The notes below the pieces were generated by a model. It made no database searches. It saw only the letters and a program-made list of their open reading frames with translations, and was not told the origin of the DNA. The translations under genes and the position numbers were made by a program. A stretch of 64,000 nt of DNA from Dastarcus helophoroides (Eukaryota > Arthropoda > Insecta > Coleoptera > Bothrideridae): contig CM053327.1 of the NCBI GenBank assembly GCA_028583605.1, positions 42,298,059-42,362,058 on the forward strand. Direction: 5' to 3'. Positions 57,319-64,000 of this stretch are shown one piece after another (position 1 is the first letter of the stretch; each line of letters opens with the position of its first letter).

Positions 57319-57617
57319 ATACTGGCAATATTACTACGAAATTCAAGCGGGTATGCTTCGAAGATTTTCCCATTCACCAATGGAGCAAAATAGATGGGCT
57401 GTGGTAGCCATAGCTCATCATAATTATGACCAAGCTAATTTAAAAAATGACATCGCTGTTATGAGGTTAAATGCTCCACTACGATTCAACAGATATACTC
57501 GACCCATTTGCTTACCATCAGAAACCACCGCTGGAAGAGATTTCATTCATGGTCCTTCGCCTGGAACGATTTGTACGACAGTGGGTTGGGGGGCTACAGT
57601 TGAACATGGCACTGATC
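57319..57617 (+). CDS. ndl: nudel-like exon 6: protease middle with catalytic Asp
   Basis: Acceptor ATTTTTCAG at 57318, exit phase 1 at GTAAGT (57618). It codes the segment [17 protein letters not shown], then [20 protein letters not shown] with the catalytic Asp at about residue 1011, and TRPICLPSE and CTTVGWG typical of S1 proteases. The AGMLRR and [11 protein letters not shown] wording is closer to what I know of Nudel than to clip-domain proteases. The preceding 1,164-nt intron is full of PLE-terminal and R1 fragments. Confidence 0.9.
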
Positions 57618-57837
57618 GTAAGTCTCTCTCATCTACTATTGGGAACTTGATTTATCACGACGTACTATCCCAAAATTAAAAATAGCTAGATTGTCTATAC
57701 GTCAGATTCCAACATTTTACTTGCTCCAAAAAAATCAAAGAAATGCTTGAGTGTCATAAAATTTTGGAAAAATAGTGAACTTTCTTTAGCGCTCTAACGC
57801 TAACAGTGAGATCATTTTATAGTTTTAATGACTTTTT

Positions 57838-58029
57838 TTTGGTGGAACGGACTGGTCCTTGGTTATCTTCAAAAATTTTGTCCCCTGAAACCAAGAAAGA
57901 TTAAAAAACAATCTTTCTTGGTTTCAGGGGACAAGATTTTGTACACACATTTTGTCCCCTGAAACCAAGAAGGATTAAAAAACAATCTTTTTTGGTTTCA
58001 GGCGACAAGATTTGCATTTCAAGTTTTAA
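57838..58029. repeat. R2 fold-back copies in nudel-like intron 6
   Basis: Successive inverted ends TGTCCCCTGAAACCAAGAA and TTCTTGGTTTCAGGGGACA without the ribozyme segment. Confidence 0.75.
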
Positions 58030-58159
58030 TGACGACAAGAATTCTGGTTTTTGACACCAATGGGATTGGGAGTCAAGTGATAAGTCATTTAAAAGGGTGA
58101 TTCCTTATACTCTAGCTTTCATACACTTTAAATATCGTTAATTTGAGAGATAGTCCAAT

Positions 58160-58237
58160 CGTTAAAGTGTTGAAACACTTTTAGTAGTTCTTTGACACGG
58201 TCCAATCCCCCGGAAGAAGTGTATCCTGTACTTCAAA
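58160..58237 (+). repeat. R4 fragment in nudel-like intron 6
   Basis: AACACTTTTAGTAGTTCTTT, GACACGGTCCAATCC and GGAAGAAGTGTATCCTGTA; the core region is missing. Confidence 0.65.
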
Positions 58238-58338
58238 GCAAGAGTGACAACGGTATAACCGATCTTATTGATTCTACTCCCCCCCCCCATTTTTTGAGCA
58301 CTACTATTTCTACATCACAAGTAACATCTTATTTATAG

Positions 58339-58614
58339 CTGACCATATGAGAGAAGTTGAAATACCAATTCTGAAGCACTGCAAGCATGTCGAAGACGAA
58401 CAAGGTGATGAAATTTGTGCTGGTCTTCTCGAAGGTGGCAAAGATGCTTGCCAGGGTGATAGCGGAGGGCCTCTTATGTGCAGAAATCCGAATAATCCAG
58501 CCCAATGGTATTTAGCTGGTATTGTGAGTCATGGCGAAGGTTGTGCTAGACCAAACGAACCAGGCGTTTACACGAAAGTTGGCAAATTTGTGAACTGGAT
58601 AGCTGAAAACATTA
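58339..58614 (+). CDS. ndl: nudel-like exon 7: protease C-lobe with catalytic Ser
   Basis: Acceptor TTATTTATAG, entered in phase 1. It codes [10 protein letters not shown] and the CQGDSGGPL box with the catalytic Ser at about residue 1108. Asp six residues before it (KDACQGDS) is the S1-pocket Asp, predicting cleavage after Arg or Lys. [21 protein letters not shown] and WIAEN close the domain. The triad is complete, so the enzyme should be active. The frame runs on to a stop at 58649, but the donor GTAAGC at 58615 joins in phase to exon 8 across a 49-nt intron. Confidence 0.9.
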
Positions 58615-58663
58615 GTAAGCTATCGACCTTGCCCCAATCCTCTCACTAACCTTGAGATTACAG

Positions 58664-59015
58664 AGAACGACAAATTAATCACTCGGGTGCCGCTCCAACA
58701 TTGCCCAGGATTCACATGCAAGGGATCGAAGAGGTGTATTCCCAAGAAACGGAGATGTGATAGAATTGTGGATTGTATGATGGGAGATGATGAGATAGGT
58801 TGTGAGCATTCAACGCACCAGATTTTTAAATCAGTAGAGTCGAGTATTTTTAAATTGGCGAAATCATCAAAAGGGGAAAGTGTAAGTAAGGAGTCTGAGC
58901 CATCGGAGGCTATTTTAAAAGCTCAAAGTGAAGTGGATCAACCTCAACAAATCGATAAAGCGATAAAATTTAAATCCGGGAATGAAACATCTTTGGAATA
59001 TTTTAAATGTACAAA
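58664..59015 (+). CDS. ndl: nudel-like exon 8: LDLa module after the protease and Ser/Lys-rich linker
   Basis: Entered in phase 1 after GATTACAG, left in phase 2 at GTAAGT (59016). It codes an LDLa module starting at [20 protein letters not shown] and ending MMGDDEIGC, then a Ser/Lys/Glu-rich linker of about 70 residues, and the first cysteine of the next LDLa (LEYFKCTK). A CPGF-type LDLa directly after an internal trypsin domain is the strongest architectural sign of Nudel as opposed to corin or enteropeptidase-like proteins, whose protease is C-terminal. Confidence 0.88.
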
Positions 59016-59062
59016 GTAAGTGACCCTTTAAAGTTGTTACGTACTAGCACAACTTCCTTTAG

Positions 59063-59232
59063 AATGTTACAGCTAATTACCTCTAATAAAATGTGCAATA
59101 AAATATTAGACTGCGAGGATGGCACTGATGAAAGAGATTGTTCCTGCGTTGATTACCTCAGACAATCTTATCCATTGGCAATTTGTAATGGAATAACAGA
59201 TTGTGCTGATCTTTCAGATGAGAACGATTGTG
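59063..59232 (+). CDS. ndl: nudel-like exon 9: LDLa modules (last exon in window)
   Basis: Acceptor TTCCTTTAG at 59062 after a 47-nt intron. Completing the lysine codon of exon 8, it codes [28 protein letters not shown], and another module ending [11 protein letters not shown]. Exit is phase 1 at GTAAGT (59233). The alternative acceptor TTACAG would give an immediate stop. No continuing exon is recognised in 59233-64000, so the next intron exceeds 4.7 kb or the exon lies outside. Confidence 0.85.
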
Positions 59233-59319
59233 GTAAGTTTGAGTATTATTTTCAGTTTATAAAAGTAATCGCGAAATCCATCATTGTGTTTCGCTTCTAA
59301 TTCATTCGAAACCCTAAAA

Positions 59320-60010
59320 TCTTCATCAGTTTGGTCTTTGAGGCCAAGCAAAGTCGTAAAAGTTGTAAAATTTTAAGAACACTCAGCAACACATATCAAG
59401 AGTTTCTTTTCTCGCTGACAGATCTCTTCGAATCATCGGCGTCTCATCCGAGACGTCTTATGATCTTTCTCCTAGCTCCTACGAATAGAGAATACCTGAC
59501 AAAGTAGTCACATTCGTTGGACTCTGTCATTTGATATCCAATTCTCTCGCTGGCAGATCTCTTCAGATCGTCGACGATGGAATCTCATCCGAGACATTTG
59601 CGATTAATACAGGGGTGCCCCAGAGATCTGTTCTGTTTCCTATTGCGTTTCTGTTACACATAAATGATTTCTCAGCTTCAACTTCCAATCCAATATACAG
59701 CTAAGCAGATGAGGGTAGCCTGGTGTCATCTTTTTTTCTCCGACAATCCATTATCTGTTGCTGCTTCAGATCGGTTAAGGGAACAGCAGATATAGATGAT
59801 GAATTTGGATCTCGAAACCATTCTGGTGTAAAGTAAGAAAAATCTGGTCGACTTCAAAGCTTCAAAAATTTAGATCGCCGTTTTCTCTAGAAGAAAACGT
59901 CAAGGGATAATGCAACAAATATACTCATGGGTGGAAAAACCCGATGGAATTTAATCTGTTTTTCATAGGAGCGAATGCGAGCACTAACTTCTCTTGGGAC
60001 GGTCATATGC
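59320..60010 (+). pseudogene. degenerate jockey-like LINE reverse transcriptase fragments
   Basis: The + strand reads INTGVPQRSVLFPIAFLLHI, then NDFSASTSNPIYS, stop, ADEGSL. This resembles the GVPQGS...LHINDL and YADD region of jockey-type polymerases with the catalytic motif broken. A short duplicated stretch (TCTCGCTGACAGATCTCTTC near 59410, TCTCGCTGGCAGATCTCTTC near 59551) precedes it. Frames are interrupted many times. Confidence 0.6.
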
Positions 60011-61831
60011 GCACCATTACCAAGTCCGATTAAAAAACACAACAAAGGTTGCAGCAAGAGTAACCTTTTTTGTGTTTCTTAATCTTTCTTGGTTTCAGGA
60101 GACAAGTTCTGTATTTCAATCTTTCTTTGTAGAAAAGAAAAAAGCTTTTCTACTCTTGGGACGGTCATGTGCCCACCATTACCAAGTCCGCCTCTCAGAA
60201 ACTGGGTTAAAAAGAGCTAAAAAGTACTTCACATTTCATCAGCTGCTCACTCTATACAAAGCTCAATACTGTTCTCGTGTTTGGAGTTCAGCCCCAATGC
60301 GCCCTTTGGCTCTTTGTAGAACTCTTTCTTTGTATGGTAGAACGGACAGGCCCTTGGTTATCTTCAAAAATTGAACCGTCCCAAGAGTAGAAAGGCTTTT
60401 TTCTTGTCTACAAAGAAAGATTGAAATACAGAACTTGTCCCCTGAAACCAAGAAAGATTAAAAAACACAACAAACGTTGCAGCAAGAGCTACCTTTGTTG
60501 TGTTTCTTAATCTTTCTTGGTTTCAGGAGACAAGTTCTGTATTTCAATCTTTCTTTGTAGAAAAGAAAAAAGCTTTGCTATCCTTGGGATGGCCATGTGC
60601 CCACCATTATCAAGTCCGCCTCAGAAGCTAGACTAAAAAGAGTTAAAAGTACTTCACATTTGATCAACTGCTCACTCTATACAAAGCTCAAGTTAGCCAA
60701 CACTAGAATACTATTCTCGTGCTTGGAGTTTAGCCCCAATGCACACTTTGGCTCTTTGTAGGACTCTTTGTATGGTGGAACGGGCTGGCCCTTGGTTATC
60801 TTCAAAAATTGAAATACAGAACTTGTTCCCTGAAACCAAGAAAGATTAAAAAACACAACAAAGGTTGCAGCAAGAGCTACCTTTGTTGTGTTTCTTAATC
60901 TTTCTTTGTAGAAAAGAAAAAAGCTTCTCTACTCTTGGGACGGTCATGTGCCCACCATTATCAAGTCCGCCTCAGAAGCTGGACCAAAAAGAGCTAAAAA
61001 GTACTTCATTTTTGATCAACTGCTCACTCTATACAAAGCTCAAGTTAGCCAACACTAGAATACTGTTCTCGTGTTTGGAGTTCAGCCCCAATGCACACAT
61101 TTTGTAGAGCTCTTTCTTTATATGGTGGAACGGACTGGCCCTTGGTCATCTTCACAAATTGAAATGCAGGACTTGTCTCCTGAATCCAAGAAAGATTAAA
61201 AAACACAACAAAGGTTGCACCAAGAGCTACCTTTGTTGTGTTTTTTAATCTTTCTTGGTTTCAGGGGGCAAGTTCTGTATTTCAATCTTTCTTTGTAGAA
61301 AAGAAAAAAGCTTTTCTACTCTTGGGAAGGTCATGTGCCCACCATTATCAAGTTCGCCTCTCAGAAGCTGGGGTAAAAAGAGCTAAAAAGTACTTCACAT
61401 TTCATCAACTGCTCACTCTATACAAAGCTCAAGTTAGCCAACACTAGAATACTGTTCTTGTGCTTGGAGTTTAGCTCCAATGCACACTTTGGCTCCTTGT
61501 AGAACCCTTTGTATGGTGGAACGGGCTGGCCCTTGGTTATCTTCAAAAATTGAAAAACAGAACTTGTTCCCTGAAACCAAGAAAGATTAAAAAACACAAC
61601 AAAGGTTGCACCAAAAGCTACCTTTGTTGTGTTTTATAATCCTTTTTGGTTTCAGGGAACACGTTCTGTATTTCAATCTTTCTTTGTAGAAAAGAAAAAA
61701 GCTTTTCTACCCTTGGGACGGTCATGTGCCCACCATTATCAAGTTCGCCTCAGAAGCTGGACTAAAAAGAGCTAAAAAGTACTTCACATTTGATCAACTG
61801 CTCACTCTATACAAAGCTCAAGTTAGCCAAC
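60011..61831. repeat. R2/LINE chimeric tandem array
   Basis: Four to five units of about 350-395 bp. Each combines R2 fold-back arms (CCCTGAAACCAAGAAAGATT against AATCTTTCTTGGTTTCAGG) with LINE RT C-terminal sequence. The latter reads KRAKKYFTFHQLLTLYKAQ and YCSRVWSSAPMRPLAL, resembling the LLTLYK..VRP..EYCS..W region of jockey polymerases. The hammerhead segment of R2 is absent. The array is cut at 61832-61844 by the PLE and continues at 63451. Confidence 0.7.
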
Positions 61832-62112
61832 ACTAGAATACTGTATTCTCTGTAATTTATTTGCGAAGTATTCATATTTTTTTATTCAGTTTATTGGCTT
61901 TTTCTTCGCCGGTCACTCCTTTCACAATCCTAAATTTCAGTACCTTCTATTAAGGAATGGCAATCTGTTTTAGATTGCCGCAAACAGCGATTGCGTTGGA
62001 TCTTGGTTTGTCAATCGCTGTTTGGGACTCAACACTGAAAAACACTTAAAACTATATTAAAATTCAAACGACGTAAAAAATAAATAACAACAAGATTATT
62101 CCAAATTTTAAC

Positions 62113-62146
62113 GTTTCGGGCAGTGTTATTCTCTGCCCGTCGTCAG
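62113..62146 (-). ncRNA. hammerhead-like motif in PLE terminal repeat
   Basis: Same core as 39109-39142: CTGACGA, C, GGGCAG/CTGCCC, GAAAC. It lies about 80 bp beyond the endonuclease stop codon of the PLE copy, which ties the motif to this PLE family directly. Confidence 0.55.
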
Positions 62147-62226
62147 AAAACCAATTCAAAAATATTCCTTTACAAATTTTTTGTAAGCTGTCAGAAAATA
62201 ATTCTGACAGTTTATTAGGTTATTCC

Positions 62227-63450
62227 CTAGGTGATTCTAAGGCGACCCAGTTGTTTTTCTCGTTTTAACAATGGCAGCCACATACCGTTAATATCAATAG
62301 AACAATTTGCGACACAGTTATCTCCATTTAGTAAAATTAAAGCTGCTTCTTTAATTTTTCTTTTTTTATAATGTGTTTCTTTGCCAATAATGCAGGATTT
62401 TGTCCACTGAATTCTGTGATCGTATTGAAAAGAGTGTTCGCAAATTTTCGATTTTGAAAAATCTCCCTTACTTAGGTAATTCTTATGTTCGTTAATACGA
62501 ATCCACATAGGTCTGGATGTTTCACCTATGTAAATTTTGTTGCATTCGCAAGTTATTTTATAAATACAATTTTTAGTATGTTGTGTTTCATTTTTTGGTT
62601 TTGTATTTACTAGTAATGATCTTAGAGTATTTTGGGTTTTGAATGCTGTACGTATATTGAACTTTTGGCCTATTCGTTTGATTTTATCCGAGAGACCTGG
62701 TTATGTATGGAATAATCAAGGTTTTTTTATCTTGAATGGGTGATGTGTTTATGATGCCATGATTATGATTGTGTGATCCTGTTTCTCTTCTGTTTATAAC
62801 TTTTTCCACAAAATCTTTTTGATACCCATTTTTTTGTAATACTGATGTAATATTAATTTTTTCTTTATTATATATTTCAGAACTCGTGCTGATATTTTTA
62901 GCTCTGTCTATTAAAGAAGTTATTACAGCTATTTTTATATTTTTACTATGATTTGATGTGTAATTTAGTGTTTGTTGGTTTCCTATAAACAGATGTGCAT
63001 ATCCCATTTTGGCCCCTCTCAATTAACACATCGAGGAAGGGTAGTTTATTATCTAATTCAATTTCCAATGTAAATTTTATCGTTTGCTCTTGTTCGTTTA
63101 TGAAGTTTAAAAATGGATTTATAGCATCTATTGAATGAGGCCAGATGGCAAGCACATCATCTACATACCTCCACCAGACAAGTGGTCTTTGACTATAGTT
63201 CAGTATGACTTTCTCCAGTTCTTCCATAAATATATTAGCCATAAATGGTGATAACGGCGAACCCATTGCCATACCAAATTCTTGCTGATAGAATTCACTG
63301 TCTGTTTGAAAATATATTGTTTTTACACAGAGTTCAATAAGATCCATAATGGCATCTACATCTAATTTTGTCCTATCTTTGAGACTTTCATCATTTGTGA
63401 GTTTATTTTTTATTATTTCTAGAGTTTTCTCTACAGGTACATTGGTAAAT
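62227..63450 (-). pseudogene. Penelope-like reverse transcriptase and GIY-YIG endonuclease, frameshifted
   Basis: The RT part (62946-63450) has FGMAMGSPLSPFMANIFMEE, RYVDDVLAIWP (YVDD at 63156-63167) and LPFLDVLIERG, ending VYRKPTNT. A second frame (62684-63022) continues with SNHSKNIKIAVITSLIDRA and KNGYQKDFVEKVI. A third (62227-62600) has ITCECNKIYIGETSRPMWIR and NEHK, the GIY-YIG signature of PLE endonucleases. At least two frame changes make it inactive. The RT frame also reads backward into the R2 array, an artefact of the insertion junction. Confidence 0.87.
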
Positions 63451-63785
63451 ACTAGAATACTGTTGTCGTGCTTGGAGTTCAGCCCCAATGCCCAGTTTGG
63501 CTCTTTGAAGAACTCTTTGTATGGTGAAACGGGCTGGCCCTTGGTTATCTTCAAAAATTGAAATACAGAACTTGTCCCCTGAAACCAAAATAGATTAAAA
63601 TACACAACAAAGGTTGCTCTATATCCAGAGCAACTTATCCCCTGAAACAAAGAAAGATTAAAAAACACAACAAAGGTTGCTCTATATATAGAGCAAGCTT
63701 TGTTGTGTGTTTTAATATTTCTTGATTTTAGGGGGCAAGTTCTGTACTTCAATCTTTCTTAGTTAAAAAGAAAAAAGCTTTTCTA
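63451..63785 (-). repeat. R2 array, right part
   Basis: Continues the array broken by the PLE. Contains GGTTGCTCTATATATAGAGC, a short perfect palindrome where the ribozyme would be in other R2 copies. Confidence 0.7.
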
Positions 63786-64000
63786 CAAATACTTTTGTGA
63801 GAGATGCTTGCAGTAACTAATATAGGGTGGGTGCACCAGTAACAAACCATTTAGGAGACATTTTGAAACAAAATTTGATAATGTAACTCAATTATTACAT
63901 CAATCATTATAAAAAAAGTAATCGTATTCCTTGCCTACCATACCATCATATAGTTTATTTCGAGTTTTTTAATAACCATTAGGTTTATTTTTATTCAAAA
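63786..64000. other. unassigned right edge
   Basis: AT-rich sequence, no feature recognised. Confidence 0.4.

Larger units (their letters stand above)
26565..59232 (+). other. ndl: nudel-like modular serine protease gene (partial, continues past right edge)
   Basis: Nine exons with GT/AG boundaries join in one continuous frame: 26565-26661, 29166-31029, 31214-31431, 55381-55669, 55723-56154, 57319-57617, 58339-58614, 58664-59015 and 59063-59232, giving 1332 complete codons. The order is membrane anchor, stalk, two LDLa, one LDLa, SRCR-like module, trypsin-type domain, LDLa, LDLa. An internal (not C-terminal) protease followed by more LDLa modules is characteristic of Nudel. In Drosophila, Nudel is made by follicle cells, acts in the perivitelline space, starts the dorsoventral protease cascade upstream of Gastrulation defective, Snake and Easter, and is needed for eggshell cross-linking. 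The last exon ends in phase 1 at a GTAAGT donor with no acceptor recognised before 64000, so the C-terminal part lies outside. Orthology is inferred from architecture and remembered similarity; expression is unknown. Confidence 0.85.
61845..63450 (-). mobile_element. Penelope-like element, 5'-truncated, with terminal repeat
   Basis: Flanked by a perfect 13-bp duplication ACTAGAATACTGT (61832-61844 and 63451-63463). Order on the minus strand: RT palm, thumb/linker, GIY-YIG endonuclease, stop at 62227, then about 370 bp of terminal repeat (R3) with a hammerhead-like core (62113-62146). The RT start is missing, so the copy is truncated at 63450. Confidence 0.88.

Noticed and set aside
58281..58289. 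Poly-C tract as a regulatory site
   Set aside because: A nine-base homopolymer before an acceptor; it may simply be part of the polypyrimidine environment.
59994..60374. A host gene at the 126-codon open frame
   Set aside because: It is a mixture of LINE RT tail and R2 repeat, repeated in neighbouring units.
62946..63752. One 268-codon RT protein
   Set aside because: Its first third is R2 repeat translated across the PLE insertion junction at 63450; only the rest is RT.

Overview
This window is insect nuclear DNA. It is AT-rich, dominated by repeats, and holds one recognisable host gene. That gene is the 5' and middle part of a nudel-type modular serine protease on the + strand: nine phase-compatible exons from 26565 to 59232, continuing past the right edge. 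The deduced product has a short cytoplasmic tail, one membrane anchor, a long low-complexity stalk, LDLa repeats, an SRCR-like module, a complete trypsin-type domain and further LDLa repeats. The order of insect was not established.

Layout. 212-5079 is a TIR-bounded, hAT-like unit filled with purine-rich TCGAAATTT-type sequence. 5088-18078 mixes pyrimidine-oriented blocks of the same low-complexity sequence, LINE tails and many copies of a dispersed repeat called R2 here. 18078-26168 is tandem repeats: a 234-bp unit, then six 580-bp units that contain a piece of it. nudel starts at 26565. Its third intron is about 24 kb. It holds a 111-bp satellite interrupted by a solo LTR, and then about 20.2 kb (35040-55226) bounded by hAT-like ends with an 8-bp duplication. 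Nested in that unit are a palindromic Penelope-like (PLE) terminal element, a dead DD41D mariner-like transposon, a long-TIR MITE carrying a tandem R1 array, and a nearly complete Ty3/gypsy element. The right end (59233-64000) has jockey-like LINE debris, an R2/LINE chimeric array, and a 5'-truncated PLE (RT plus GIY-YIG endonuclease) inserted in that array.

The most interesting content is ribozymes. R1 is a 376-bp tandemly repeated element with an apparently canonical type-I hammerhead: CTGACGA, 4-bp helix II, GAAAC, a loopless 3-bp helix III, GTA cleavage triplet and 6-bp helix I. Two tandem cores predict a 376-nt monomer, as in a metazoan retrozyme. Three other families (R2, R3 = PLE terminal repeat, R4) carry hammerhead-like cores with one extra nucleotide before helix II. 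R1 and PLE insertions share target-site duplications of about 12-15 bp, which suggests R1 is moved by PLE machinery.

All calls are from reading the sequence. Family names rest on motif recognition without database search, and exon boundaries rest on GT/AG sites plus reading-frame phase without transcript data.
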